From PALSA-350 sp963794165 (GTDB lineage: Bacteria; Acidobacteriota; Terriglobia; Terriglobales; Acidobacteriaceae), in the NCBI GenBank assembly GCA_963794165.1, contig CAWCCT010000009.1:124001-188000 (forward strand): a DNA stretch of 64,000 nucleotides. The letters are read 5' to 3'. Position numbers and translations under genes: made by a program. The notes beneath the pieces are model-generated. The model had not been told where the DNA came from, ran no database searches, and saw only the letters and a list, made by a program, of their open reading frames with translations. Below are positions 25,101-32,767 of the stretch, piece by piece (within the stretch, counting starts at the first letter, position 1; the number at the start of each line of letters is the position of its first letter).

Positions 25101-25524
25101 CATCATGGATTACATCTTCCGCTGGCTCCAGTTGCGCTTCCTTTCCGGACATCAACTGAGCTTGTTCACCGGGCTCGCAGCAGGTGCGCAAAGCCCGCCG
25201 GCGCCTGCTCTGACAGATAACCTGGGTACTGCAGGACTCGAGACCCGCTACGAAACCAGGCCCCCGGCCGGCGGCATCGTTCCCGCGCTCGGCTCTTCTG
25301 CTCAGGCCGGCGCCAGTCCCAGCTTCAACATGGAAGACCGTGGCATTTTTGGAGCGCCCGAACCCCGTAAGGGTGCTGGGTCAATCTTTCACGCGGCCGA
25401 TGCCATGAAGGAGTACCTCGACATGGGCGACGCGCCCAGCTGCCATACCTGCGGAGCCATCATGGTCCGTAACGGCAGCTGTTACCGATGCATGAGCTGC
25501 GGCTCGACCAGCGGCTGCAGCTAG
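22150..25524 (+). CDS. nrdJ: Adenosylcobalamin-dependent (class II) ribonucleoside-diphosphate reductase
   Basis: 1124 residues; ATG at 22150 follows AGGAG (22141-22145). Reduces ribonucleotides to deoxyribonucleotides with an adenosylcobalamin-generated thiyl radical, oxygen-independently. Seen: FNSPVWFNVG, the first redox Cys in NPQCSACFINSVDDS, NPCSEYMFLDDSACNLASFNL carrying the radical Cys region, and LAPTGTIGFMMDCDTTGIEPDL. After about residue 785 comes an Ala-rich helical linker (NADAAVNAAVNAAADRVLAAM), then the TSCPD-like domain (HEGYITVGLYPNGQPGEIFIKM) and a four-Cys zinc-ribbon tail (CHTCG, CYRCMSCG) supplying the C-terminal redox cysteines. Ends in a strong terminator. No nrdR gene nearby. 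Confidence 0.95.
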   Translation: MAEATNSATSAAASGWAAHYSHSVPKPQPTSGVHCTRLFSKPGVSPYSEVTWERRTASITDSTGGTIFEQKDVEVPVDWSMTATNIVASKYLHGHVGTAQGEFGARETGVRQLVGRVAETIRDWGIAGGYFATLEDAAVFHDELVHLLVTQKAAFNSPVWFNVGCDRLEPNSDAQNWHWNAHSCAVEFSVTGYRNPQCSACFINSVDDSLDSILTLAKTEGMLFKWGSGTGTNLSSIRGSMETLSGGGTASGPLSFMRGFDAFAGVIKSGGKTRRAAKMVILNAEHPDIADFIECKAKEEVKAWTLMQAGYDGSGPDSEAYSSIFFQNANNSVRVTDEFMRAVERDQDFTTRTVKDGTPVKTYKARDLMRKIAEATWQCGDPGMQYDTTINKWHTSKNSGRINASNPCSEYMFLDDSACNLASFNLLKFMTSTGAFDVDAYRHAIDIMITAMDILVDNSGYPTESIVRNSHDYRPLGLGYANLGALLMAMGLPYDSDAGRDFAAALTAIMCGQAYLQSSVLAEKTPALVSATSLCQQAQYVEGGLAQRGGACPGFYVNREPFLDVIRMHRAEVNKIGHLNSTEPFTTPQLAALIAASKDCWDQALAHGEQHGYRNSQVTVLAPTGTIGFMMDCDTTGIEPDLALVKYKKLVGGGMIKIVNNTVPTALFKLGYTNPQVDSIVSYIDSTGTIEGAPAIKPEHLAVFDCSFKPSKGTRSIHSSGHIKMMAAAQPFLSGAISKTVNLPHDANLDDIIQAYTEAWRLGLKAVAIYRDGSKGAQPLNVSDGNKAKVIKNALGAESNADAAVNAAVNAAADRVLAAMAQGDTASIGDDLRLLEDKVSARLEVTSNAVVTAANAFSASIANAVNLGQAAAQREEPEPTQGPPRAVRHRLPEERPSLTHKFSIAGHEGYITVGLYPNGQPGEIFIKMAKEGSTVSGLMDSFATAVSLSLQHGVPLKVLCEKFAHTRFEPSGWTGNEQIGFAKSIMDYIFRWLQLRFLSGHQLSLFTGLAAGAQSPPAPALTDNLGTAGLETRYETRPPAGGIVPALGSSAQAGASPSFNMEDRGIFGAPEPRKGAGSIFHAADAMKEYLDMGDAPSCHTCGAIMVRNGSCYRCMSCGSTSGCS

Positions 25525-25546
25525 AAAAATCTGTCCCTCCCCACCT

Positions 25547-25581
25547 AAATGGGCCACTTGCACCGTGCAAGTGGCCCATTT
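25547..25581 (+). terminator. Strong hairpin terminator after nrdJ
   Basis: Perfect 16-bp inverted repeat (25547-25562 and 25566-25581) with a 3-base loop, 23 bases past the nrdJ stop. The stem itself ends in ATTT and is followed by TGCTTTC. Confidence 0.8.
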
Positions 25582-25793
25582 GCTTTCAGCCCGAACCCTC
25601 GCCACTTTTCCCGCAGCCTGTAAAGGCTCATCCGCCCCATAGTTTCAGCGGAATAAACTTCAGCACAGGTGTTTAATCACCGGGCACAGGAGCTGTGCCG
25701 TCGTGATTCGCAGACAATCCGCGCTGCAAGCGCACTTGATCCTGTTTCTGTTTATGTCCCTTTCCGATGACATCGGGAAGAAATGGAGAAGAT

Positions 25794-26174
25794 ATGAAGA
25801 GGTTCCGCATCTCAAAGGGCTCGTTGATAGTCTTCGCACTGTTGTCGGTACCCAACTTGTTCGCGGCAAATAGCGGGTCGTTGCATGTGAGCTCGCCGGA
25901 AGAAGTGGCAGGACAAACATTGGATGCCGGCGATTACAGCGTCTGGTGGGAGGGTAACGGTCCCACTGTGGAACTTAAGGTCATGCAAGGCAAGAAGGTA
26001 ATCGCCGCCGATACTGCTGATACTCTGCCCCTGCAAAGCCCCTCAGCGAGCAATTCCGTGGTGGTAAAAACAAACGGGCAAGAGCGGAATCTTTCACAAA
26101 TCTTCTTCTCGGGTAAGGCGGTTGCGCTCGAGATCCGCGAGCCTTCCCCGGGCGTCAATGTTAGCAACAAGTAG
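25794..26174 (+). CDS. Small exported protein of unknown function
   Basis: 126 residues from ATG 25794 (GGAGA about 5 bases upstream). Signal peptide with core SLIVFALLSVPNLFAANS. The mature part is beta-rich: EVAGQTLDAGDYSVWWEGNGPTVELKVMQGKKVIA, then polar strands. The pattern of a strand carrying L-AGDY-V-W reads like small acidobacterial secreted proteins, as does the following gene. 47 bases separate it from the next start, so they are probably co-transcribed. No catalytic motif or metal site is visible. Confidence 0.65.
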   Translation: MKRFRISKGSLIVFALLSVPNLFAANSGSLHVSSPEEVAGQTLDAGDYSVWWEGNGPTVELKVMQGKKVIAADTADTLPLQSPSASNSVVVKTNGQERNLSQIFFSGKAVALEIREPSPGVNVSNK

Positions 26175-26221
26175 GGTGCAATCTTACTAATCTCACAAAG
26201 TCTTTGAAGGAGAAATCAACG

Positions 26222-26548
26222 ATGCGTTCTAAAGTAATGATGCTTGCGCTTGCCTCGTTCCTATTTGCGGCTGCAGCCTCCGCGGCCGAAACCACAGCTG
26301 TTACCATTCCCTTTACCTTCGAGAGCCAGGGCAGGCAATTCCCCGCAAGTCAATATGATGTAAGGCTCAGTGATGACCTGGAGCACGTAACCATAACCAG
26401 CAGGCAGGCGCCCGTAAACACCCTGTTTCTTCTCGTACACGCCGCGGACATCAACCGCCATGATCCGAGTGTAACTATTAGGTTTGAGGATGTGGGCGGT
26501 TTGCACGAGCTGCGCTCCATCCGCGTCGGCCATTTTGAGGCTAAGTAA
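26222..26548 (+). CDS. Small exported beta-rich protein of unknown function
   Basis: 108 residues from ATG 26222, preceded by GAAGGAGA about 10 bases upstream. Signal peptide LALASFLFAAAASAAET, then VTIPFTFESQGRQFPASQYDVRLSDDLEHVTITS and HELRSIRVGHFEAK. The IPF-F----FPA--Y-VR layout is similar in style to the upstream gene, suggesting a related or duplicated fold. Function unknown. It is followed after 81 bases by a PadR regulator whose promoter contains an inverted repeat. Confidence 0.65.
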   Translation: MRSKVMMLALASFLFAAAASAAETTAVTIPFTFESQGRQFPASQYDVRLSDDLEHVTITSRQAPVNTLFLLVHAADINRHDPSVTIRFEDVGGLHELRSIRVGHFEAK

Positions 26549-26578
26549 ATGAGTATGTGCATAGCCGCACCGCTTGTA

Positions 26579-26614
26579 CTTCTACAGGAGATCGTATATA
26601 TCTTCTTGTAGAAG
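26579..26614. promoter_or_regulatory. Inverted repeat upstream of the PadR gene, likely operator
   Basis: CTTCTACA (26579-26586) and TGTAGAAG (26607-26614) are perfect inverted 8-mers; the inner flanks GGAGAT and ATCTTC extend the symmetry imperfectly. The palindrome ends 15 bases before the PadR start codon, where an autoregulatory operator is expected. Confidence 0.5.
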
Positions 26615-26629
26615 GCAAAGGGGTAATGC

Positions 26630-26962
26630 ATGGCGGACGGACGCATCGACCTTCCACAAGGCACGCTGGACCTGCTCATTCTTCGCACGTTGGCCCTCGG
26701 ACCGCAGCATGGTTGGGCGATCTCCGAGCGCGTTCAACAAGTATCGAGCGATGTGCTTCAAATTCAGCAGGGATCCTTATATCCGGCTCTTCACCGGCTT
26801 GAACGGCGTGGGTGGATCAAGGCTGAGTGGGGCGCATCTGAAAATAATCGCCGCGCGAAGTTTTACGAGCTGACCCGCAGTGGCAAGAAACAACTCGAAG
26901 TGGAGACCGATGCCTGGCGGAAGCTGACAACTGCCGTAACCCAGGTTTTGGAAGGAGCCTAA
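26630..26962 (+). CDS. PadR-family transcriptional regulator
   Basis: 110 residues. Winged-helix PadR domain: LPQGTLDLLILRTLALGPQHGWAISERVQQ, IQQGSLYPALHRLERRGWIKAEWG, then RRAKFYELTRSGKKQLEVETDAWRKL. This is the short single-domain form that in Acidobacteria usually precedes a large MacB/FtsX-like permease; none follows here, only repeats. ATG at 26630 is preceded by AAAGGGG. It probably binds the inverted repeat at 26579-26614 and represses itself; other targets are unknown. Confidence 0.88.
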   Translation: MADGRIDLPQGTLDLLILRTLALGPQHGWAISERVQQVSSDVLQIQQGSLYPALHRLERRGWIKAEWGASENNRRAKFYELTRSGKKQLEVETDAWRKLTTAVTQVLEGA

Positions 26963-26985
26963 AACTCCGAACGGTAAGGCTCCCT

Positions 26986-27136
26986 GGAGTGCCAGCCCCG
27001 GACTTCAAAGCCTGCGGAAAAACCTGCCGGTTGAAGGAGTGCCAGCCCCGGACTTCAGTCCGGGGGAGCGGGTTTTCAAACCCGCGGAAATGCCCGGTTT
27101 ATAAATTTCTGGGCTTTAGCCCTGGTGGCTGCTTTT
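26986..27136. repeat. Intergenic palindromic repeats with GGGCTTTAGCCC
   Basis: GGAGTGCCAGCCCCGGACTT occurs twice (from 26986 and 27036). The second copy continues through CCCCGGACTTCAGTCCGGGG, AGCGGGTTTTCAAACCCGCG and GGGCTTTAGCCC to about 27124. The same succession recurs at 29957-30050. No gene is seen in 26963-27260. Confidence 0.8.
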
Positions 27137-27260
27137 CAAGCGGAAGGCCTCGGCAGTTTTGCGGCTCCCGAGCCAAAGCAGCATCAAGCCGGAACGGCTT
27201 ATCCTTCAGCGGCCGATCTGCTGAACACATCCTCAATAAACGAAACTGTAGCAGCTTCAT

Positions 27261-27734
27261 TTAAAGCGTTGGCTCGTAAAGCTGCTTTAAGTCCCGCATG
27301 CGGCTGCGCGTTAACGTGATCAGGCAGCGCGTCTGTGCGCTGGGCGCAGTCGAACCGGGATGCTTGACCGTCCCTATGTCATAAACCCTGACCATTGCAT
27401 CGCATGCAGTCACGCGATATTTCTCCCACACCACTTCCGTGCCGTCCAGCGCCAGCGCATTGGCATCGTTCGGCGAGCTCTGGATAAGAGCCTCTCGCAG
27501 CGCGTCGAAAAACTGGGTGTAGTTCTTGTAAGTCTCTACCCGGGCGTCGTTCAGGCATACGTCGCGGTCGACCACGGTCTGCGCCTCTGGACAAGAGCCA
27601 ACGTCATGCGCCATTTCCGCCTCGTAGGCCAGGTCCGCAATCCGCTGCTGCTTGCCATCCTGAGCGGAGCCGCTCGTGGCACAGGCCAAAGCCAGCAAAA
27701 AGAACAGAATCGCGGCCATTGCGCGTGTGGTCAT
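27261..27734 (-). CDS. Exported LprI-like (DUF1311) protein
   Basis: 157 residues with a signal peptide (AMAAILFFLLALACATSGSAQ). The mature region shows a Cys-rich helical layout: SCPEAQTVVDRDVCLND, then VVWEKYRVTACDAMVRVYDIGT and TRCLITLTRSRMRDLKQLY. The W--YR---C and C---T--R---L spacing matches the LprI lysozyme-inhibitor-like DUF1311 family. Cys within the hydrophobic core (LACATS) could instead be a lipobox. A periplasmic or lipid-anchored protein with inferred disulfides; binding partner unknown. Confidence 0.7.
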   Translation of the reverse strand: MTTRAMAAILFFLLALACATSGSAQDGKQQRIADLAYEAEMAHDVGSCPEAQTVVDRDVCLNDARVETYKNYTQFFDALREALIQSSPNDANALALDGTEVVWEKYRVTACDAMVRVYDIGTVKHPGSTAPSAQTRCLITLTRSRMRDLKQLYEPTL

Positions 27735-27864
27735 GCTCCCACCCCCGCAACCATCTTAATGGTGATCGCAGAAAGCAAACCCGGGGAAATGCGGCCTATC
27801 ACTCGCATTTCCCCGGTCGGGGGGATACTGAAAAAAGGAGGAAACTCTAGGAAAGGAAAGGGGC

Positions 27865-28422
27865 CTAATACCCGAGGAATTTGCCCATAGTGCCGTACGT
27901 CGGTTCGCGTCGTTCCTGCTGCTGCAGCTCTGCTGGTACAGCCGTATCCTGCCACCGCCCTGAGGTTTCCGGCTGCACTGGCTTTTTCGCGCCCAGAGAC
28001 ACGCCCTTTTGCGCCCAGTTCCCAATTGCGGTTACGATCCGCGCTGCGGCCAATCGCCTTGACGCCCCATCACCCTTCGTCCCGCCTGGAAATTCTCCCA
28101 GGGACTGTGGCGCACGTCCGTCTTCCAGTGCGTTCAGGATCCAAATGCCATCAGATTGCGGCGTTAGCACGAAAATCGCCCGCAGGCTGCGCACGATAAA
28201 TTCGACTGTCGGTTTGCCGTCCTGAATATCCAACCGGGGATCGAGTTCCAGCTTTTCCTTGCTGGTGAAGTCAAAAGCCGCCTCGATCAGGGTGGAAAGT
28301 TCCAAAAGCTTAGCTTCACGTTCTTTTTCGCGGATCCGGTCGTTCTCTTCTGCCAGTCTACGGTCAGTATCGACGACCAGCTTGCGCGCCTGCTCGAACA
28401 TCTCTAACAGAACCTGCTCCAT
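27865..28422 (-). CDS. Hypothetical cytosolic protein with N-terminal coiled coil
   Basis: 185 residues from ATG 28422; upstream in-frame codons run through the Gly-rich zinc-ribbon locus and are not used. Residues 1-40 (EQARKLVVDTDRRLAEENDRIREKEREAKLLEL) are a charged helix, likely coiled coil. The middle (VEFIVRSLRAIFVLTPQSDGIWILNAL) may be a small alpha/beta fold. The C-terminus is polar and disordered. No family recognised, no signal peptide, no catalytic motif. It runs in the same direction as the zinc-ribbon gene upstream (70 bases apart). Confidence 0.6.
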   Translation of the reverse strand: MEQVLLEMFEQARKLVVDTDRRLAEENDRIREKEREAKLLELSTLIEAAFDFTSKEKLELDPRLDIQDGKPTVEFIVRSLRAIFVLTPQSDGIWILNALEDGRAPQSLGEFPGGTKGDGASRRLAAARIVTAIGNWAQKGVSLGAKKPVQPETSGRWQDTAVPAELQQQERREPTYGTMGKFLGY

Positions 28423-28492
28423 GCCATGACCCTCGGGAGCAGTATGCTGGTTACGAGATGTACACGGCCATACAACTAGTTGGTTACATCTT

Positions 28493-28915
28493 CTAGTGTC
28501 GCTTGCGATCGCGGTCCCGGTTTCCCCCGCCACCCCCACCGCCGCCGCGGCTCTGCCGTCCACCGCCGCCGCCACCCCCGCCCTGTTTCGGCCGGTAGCA
28601 GCTCTTGCAATAAACCGGACGGTCCCCGCGGGGCTCAAAGGGCACCGTGGTGGTTTGCCCACAACTGGCGCAGACTACGGTTGTTCCCGTGCTCATGCCC
28701 GGGCCGGCGCCTCCGCCTGCGCCATAACCGCCATCGTGTTGGGAATGGGATGGAGCGTGGCCGCCCCCGCCGGCGCCTTGTTTTGCTTGGCGGCACGGTT
28801 TGCAGCGCCTGGGCGAGGAGTAGCCCCGTTCCTGGAAGAACTGCTGTTCACCGGCGGTGAAAACAAATTCCTGACCGCAGTCGCTACAGGTAAGTAACAG
28901 GTCGCTGCCGCTCAT
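28493..28915 (-). CDS. Double zinc-ribbon protein with Gly/Arg-rich tail
   Basis: 140 residues from ATG 28915, preceded by AAAGGGG 7 bases upstream. The first ribbon is LLTCSDCGQEF with RRCKPCRQAK, of the probable-zinc-ribbon family (QQFFQERGYSSPRRCKPCR). The second is VVCASCGQTTTVPF with PVYCKSCYRPK, the CxxC-x(n)-CxxCF/Y type. Linker and tail are Gly/Arg/Ser-rich, resembling RNA-binding RGG regions. Probably a nucleic-acid-binding cytosolic protein; exact role unknown. Confidence 0.75.
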   Translation of the reverse strand: MSGSDLLLTCSDCGQEFVFTAGEQQFFQERGYSSPRRCKPCRQAKQGAGGGGHAPSHSQHDGGYGAGGGAGPGMSTGTTVVCASCGQTTTVPFEPRGDRPVYCKSCYRPKQGGGGGGGGRQSRGGGGGGGGNRDRDRKRH

Positions 28916-29032
28916 GGCGTCGCCCCTTTCAGCGAGTGTACTGCGAACCCCGCACGCGCAATGGAATGTTACACGCAAAATATGGCGGGTAAGAGAAACG
29001 ATTTAAACTGGCCTTCTTAGAGGAAGGAAGCG

Positions 29033-29719
29033 ATGACGAAAACACGGGTCCTGGGGCTACTGATTCTGCTTTCTGCTACCACGCTGGTGCCGGCCAAGCA
29101 GGTTGGCTGGAAGCAGCTTTTCGACGGCCACGACTTAAACGGCTGGCGCCATGTAGGCCCGGGCAGCTTCACCGTGGAGCATGGTCTGTTGAAGACCCAG
29201 GGAGGAATGGGCCTCCTTTATTCCACCGTAGGTCCGTTGGCCGACTGCGAGATCAAAGTGGTGTATCGGATGGAGCACGAAAACGATAACTCCGGTGTAT
29301 TCATCCGCATACCGTCCGAGCCCACGGAACCATGGATGCCCGTCAACCACGGATATGAGGTGCAGATCGACAATCACCCGGAGCGCGGAAACGAAGACGA
29401 TTATCACGTCACCGGCACTCTTTACTCGTTGACTCGTCCGCTAGCCAAGCCGGGGAAGCCGGGGCCGGAGTGGAACACCATGCTGATTCGCCTCGAAGGG
29501 CCCCGAACCCAGGTCTTTGTGAATGACGTCAAGGTAACCGACTACACCGAAGGCCAGCCGGTGCCCGACAAGAAACTCTCCTTCGAGCCCGATCGTGGCG
29601 TCCGTCCCGACAAGGGCTGGATCGGCCTGCAGAATCACAGCGACAAAGACGTGGTCTACTTCAAAACCGTAGCCGTCCTGTCCTTAGGCACCGAACAGCA
29701 AGAAGTGGTCTACCGCTAG
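29033..29719 (+). CDS. Exported DUF1080 (3-keto-disaccharide hydrolase-like) protein
   Basis: 228 residues with signal peptide (VLGLLILLSATTLVPAK) and SD AGGAAGG. The DUF1080 concanavalin-like fold is clear: WKQLFDGHDLNGWRHVG, GLLKTQGGMGLLYS, DNSGVFIRIP, YEVQIDNHP, GPEWNTMLIRLEG and PDKGWIGLQNHSDKDVVYFKTVAV. Some members hydrolyse 3-keto-glycosides; others merely bind sugars. In acidobacteria they are usually periplasmic and linked to glycan use. Monocistronic. Confidence 0.88.
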   Translation: MTKTRVLGLLILLSATTLVPAKQVGWKQLFDGHDLNGWRHVGPGSFTVEHGLLKTQGGMGLLYSTVGPLADCEIKVVYRMEHENDNSGVFIRIPSEPTEPWMPVNHGYEVQIDNHPERGNEDDYHVTGTLYSLTRPLAKPGKPGPEWNTMLIRLEGPRTQVFVNDVKVTDYTEGQPVPDKKLSFEPDRGVRPDKGWIGLQNHSDKDVVYFKTVAVLSLGTEQQEVVYR

Positions 29720-29813
29720 TGCAACCCGAGCACCTCGGAATCTCCATTGGATGACAAGGGGAGGGAGGTTACTCAATTTGATTTACCGCTCTTAACTCGG
29801 CCCCCACCCCACC

Positions 29814-30050
29814 CTTGTCATCCCGACCGGATGCGCAGCGTAGCGGAGGGACATGCGGTTTCTTTCCAGTTCTCACGCACTCCGGCGATCCCGACTTTTT
29901 CAGCCCGGTTAGTCCCTACGTCAACTCCCTCGTAATGAATTCGGACGCTGACCTGTTGTGCCAGCCCCGGACTTTCAGTCCGGGGGAGCGGGTTTCAACC
30001 CGCGTGAACGCTAGGTAATATTTTTTTGGGCTTTAGCCCTGGTGGGCGCT
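29814..30050. repeat. Two dispersed repeat modules
   Basis: 29814-29867 is a diverged single copy of the 54-base CTTGTCATCCCGACCGGA module that forms a perfect inverted pair at 38337-38497; it ends next to TTCTCACGCA. 29957-30050 repeats the AGCCCCGGACTTTCAGTCCG...GGGCTTTAGCCC block of 27038-27124. Nothing coding is seen in 29720-30078. Confidence 0.8.
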
Positions 30051-30078
30051 TCGCAACGATCCAAACTTCTTCTGCACT

Positions 30079-31743
30079 TCACATCCCGTCGTAATTAGGC
30101 CCGCCGCCCCCTTCGGGCGGGACCCATGTAATGATCTGGTACGGGTCCATGATGTCGCACGTCTTACAGTGCACGCAATTCGCGAAATTAATGTGGATCT
30201 GCGCATCCACCATCTCGTACACCGCCGCCGGGCAAAAATGCTGGCAAGGATTACCGAACTCCTGCACACAACGATGGTTGCAAATATCGGTATCGCGGAT
30301 GACCAGGTGTACCGGTTGATCATCCTCGTGCCGGGTGCCTGAGTAATAGACATCGGTCAGCTTGTCGAAGCTGAGTTTTCCATCGCTCTTCGCCGGCCCC
30401 AGCGTCGCTTCGCGGCCATAGGTCGATCGGCCGATGGCGTCCAGGTGCCGCATGTTGCGATACCCGGCGTGGTTCTTAAAGTCGGGGCCAAAATTTCTGC
30501 CCCCCAGCACTTGTTGTATGCCGCTCTTCACCAGGCCCGGCAACAATCCATGCTCAAAGCCCTGGTGAAAGTTGCGTATGGGGTATAGCTCCTCCCGAAT
30601 CCAGCTACCTTCGACCCTACTCTGGTACGCGCCCAGAGCCCCGCTCGAGTAGTCTCCCACCCGCATGGCTTCGAAGGCTGTTTCCGCCGCCAACATTCCA
30701 CTTTTGATCGCCAGATGGATTCCCTTCAGCCGTTGAGAATTGAGCATGCTGGCCGAGTCACCCAGGATCATCCAGCCCTTACCCGACAGCTTCGGCATCG
30801 TGAGCCAGCCGCCGTAAGGCAGGGTCTTCGCTCCGTAGCGGACCATTTTCCCGCCCGCAAGCAGCGGCTGCACCAATCGATGTTCTTTGAACGACTGAAA
30901 CACGTGATGTGGGTCCAGCCGGGGATCCTGATAATCCAAACCAACCACGTAGCCAATAGAAAGCAAAGTATCGGAGATGCCATAAATCCAGGCCCCTCCA
31001 TATTCCTGCCATGTGAGGGGATATCCCAGCGTATAGATCACTTCCCCTTTAGCCACCCGGCCGGCGGGAATCTCCCACAGCTCTTTGATCCCGACCCCAT
31101 AGGTCTGTGCGTGTTCCGGGTCTTCCAGTTGGAAGCGCTCAATTAATTGCTTGGTGCACGAACCCCGCGCCCCCTCAGCCAGGATGGTGATCTTGGAGTG
31201 AAGATCGTAGCCAGGCTCAAAGTTGGCTTTGGGATTCCCCTGCTTATCCACCCCTTTGTCATCCGTCCGCACCCCGCCCACTCCATCCTGGTCGAACAGC
31301 AACTCGCTGCCGGCAAAACCGGTAAAGATGGTGATCCCGGCCTCCTCAACCTTCGTCCCCAGCCACTTAACGAACTTGTTGATGGAGATCACGTAGTTGC
31401 CATGGTCGCGCAGGGGCGGCGGCACGATAGGGAGTTTGTGCTCGCCCTTCTCCGTCAGAAAGTAGACCGACTCTTTGCTGACTTCCGCGTCAATCGGGGC
31501 TTCGGTCTCAAAGCCGGGCAGCAGCTCGCGCATGGAGCGAGGGTCCAACAGTGCCCCCGAGAGGCAATGCTGGCCCACTTCGCGCGCCTTTTCCAGCACG
31601 TAAATGTTCTCTTTCGATAGTGGTGGCGCGGTTGAGGCGTTGCGCGCCAGCTGATCGTTATAGGCGTCGATCAGCTGTGATAAACGGAGCGCACAAGCCA
31701 TCCCGGCCGGTCCCCCGCCGATGATGACCACATCCGCCTCCAT
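30079..31743 (-). CDS. Electron transfer flavoprotein-ubiquinone oxidoreductase
   Basis: 554 residues. Carries electrons from reduced ETF to membrane quinone. FAD-binding VVIIGGGPAGMACALRLS at the N-terminus, GQHCLSGALLDPR, ILAEGARGSCTKQL, the LGDSASMLNSQRLKGIHLAIKSG FAD site, then a C-terminal 4Fe-4S domain with CNHRC and CVHCKTC motifs (ANCVHCKTCDIMDPYQIITWVPPEGG, exactly the ETF-QO ending). It is the last gene of the etf operon, 43 bases after etfA. Membrane-peripheral. Confidence 0.95.
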   Translation of the reverse strand: MEADVVIIGGGPAGMACALRLSQLIDAYNDQLARNASTAPPLSKENIYVLEKAREVGQHCLSGALLDPRSMRELLPGFETEAPIDAEVSKESVYFLTEKGEHKLPIVPPPLRDHGNYVISINKFVKWLGTKVEEAGITIFTGFAGSELLFDQDGVGGVRTDDKGVDKQGNPKANFEPGYDLHSKITILAEGARGSCTKQLIERFQLEDPEHAQTYGVGIKELWEIPAGRVAKGEVIYTLGYPLTWQEYGGAWIYGISDTLLSIGYVVGLDYQDPRLDPHHVFQSFKEHRLVQPLLAGGKMVRYGAKTLPYGGWLTMPKLSGKGWMILGDSASMLNSQRLKGIHLAIKSGMLAAETAFEAMRVGDYSSGALGAYQSRVEGSWIREELYPIRNFHQGFEHGLLPGLVKSGIQQVLGGRNFGPDFKNHAGYRNMRHLDAIGRSTYGREATLGPAKSDGKLSFDKLTDVYYSGTRHEDDQPVHLVIRDTDICNHRCVQEFGNPCQHFCPAAVYEMVDAQIHINFANCVHCKTCDIMDPYQIITWVPPEGGGGPNYDGM

Positions 31744-31786
31744 CTGTGGCCGCTCGATGCCGTGGATTGGCTCGCGGAAGTGAATT

Positions 31787-32767
31787 TCAGGCCTTCGCCT
31801 TCTTGATCTCCTCGATCAGCGCCGGGACCACGTCGAAGAGGTTGCCCACGATACCATAGTCGGCGATCTCGAAGATGGGCGCCTCTTTATCTTTATTGAT
31901 AGCCACGATGGTGCGCGCGCCCTTCATGCCGACGATATGCTGGATTGCCCCGCTGATGCCGAGCGCAATGTAGAGCTTCGGAGCGACTGTCTGTCCCGAG
32001 CTCCCGATCTGCCGTTCCAGCGGCAGCCACCCGTTATCGCAAATCGGACGCGAAGCAGCAACGTCGCCCCCCAGCGCCTTCGCCAGGTCTTCGGCGATAG
32101 CAACGTTCTTCTGCTCCTTGATGCCTCGGCCAATGGCCACGATGACCTCGGCCTGGGAGAGGTCCACTGCCTGTTTCGCTTCGTGAAAGACTTCGTGCGG
32201 CGTGATGCGCACCGCCGCCGGCTGTGCCGCTTCGATCGTCTCCACGGAAGCAGACCCCGCCTCCGCCTGGTCCGCCCGATAAGTCCCGATCTGCAAGGTA
32301 GCCAGCCACGGGGCCTCTCCGGCGAAGGCTACATCGGCCACAAACTTTCCCTGAAACATCTGCCGGGTGAACAGCAGCTTCCCGTTTTCATACTTGTAGC
32401 CGGTGGCGTCGGAGATCAGGACGCGGTCCAGGGCCAGAGCCAGCCTGGGGGCAAAGTCGCGTACCTGGTAGGTATGTGGAAAGAGCACTAGCTTCGGCTG
32501 TTGATCGCCGATGAATTGCTTTAGCGCATGTACGTAGGCGTCTGAGGTATAGGTTTCGAGCGAGGGTGCTTCCAGGTCAAATATTTCCTCGACCTTGTGC
32601 CCCGCCAGTTCCTGTGCCAATGCCGTGGTGTGGTAGCCCGGCAAAACCACATCGACGGGCCAGCCGGTCTCTTTGCCGATAGCTTGCCCGGCCGCCAGGG
32701 TTTCGAGCGAAACGCGGTTCAGTTTAGCTTCCCGCTGCTCCGCGACGACAAGGATCCGACCCGCCAT
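31787..32767 (-). CDS. etfA: Electron transfer flavoprotein alpha subunit
   Basis: 326 residues. Binds FAD and passes electrons from acyl-CoA and other dehydrogenases to ETF-QO. N-terminal alpha domain followed by the FAD domain with VIVAIGRGIKEQKNVAIAEDLAKAL, LPLERQIGSSGQTVAPKLYIALGISGAIQHIVGMK and IVAINKDKEAPIFEIADYGIVGNLFDVVPAL. ATG follows the stop of the upstream two-TM gene with no gap, so translation is coupled. It lies three genes from etfB rather than next to it. Confidence 0.96.
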   Translation of the reverse strand: MAGRILVVAEQREAKLNRVSLETLAAGQAIGKETGWPVDVVLPGYHTTALAQELAGHKVEEIFDLEAPSLETYTSDAYVHALKQFIGDQQPKLVLFPHTYQVRDFAPRLALALDRVLISDATGYKYENGKLLFTRQMFQGKFVADVAFAGEAPWLATLQIGTYRADQAEAGSASVETIEAAQPAAVRITPHEVFHEAKQAVDLSQAEVIVAIGRGIKEQKNVAIAEDLAKALGGDVAASRPICDNGWLPLERQIGSSGQTVAPKLYIALGISGAIQHIVGMKGARTIVAINKDKEAPIFEIADYGIVGNLFDVVPALIEEIKKAKA

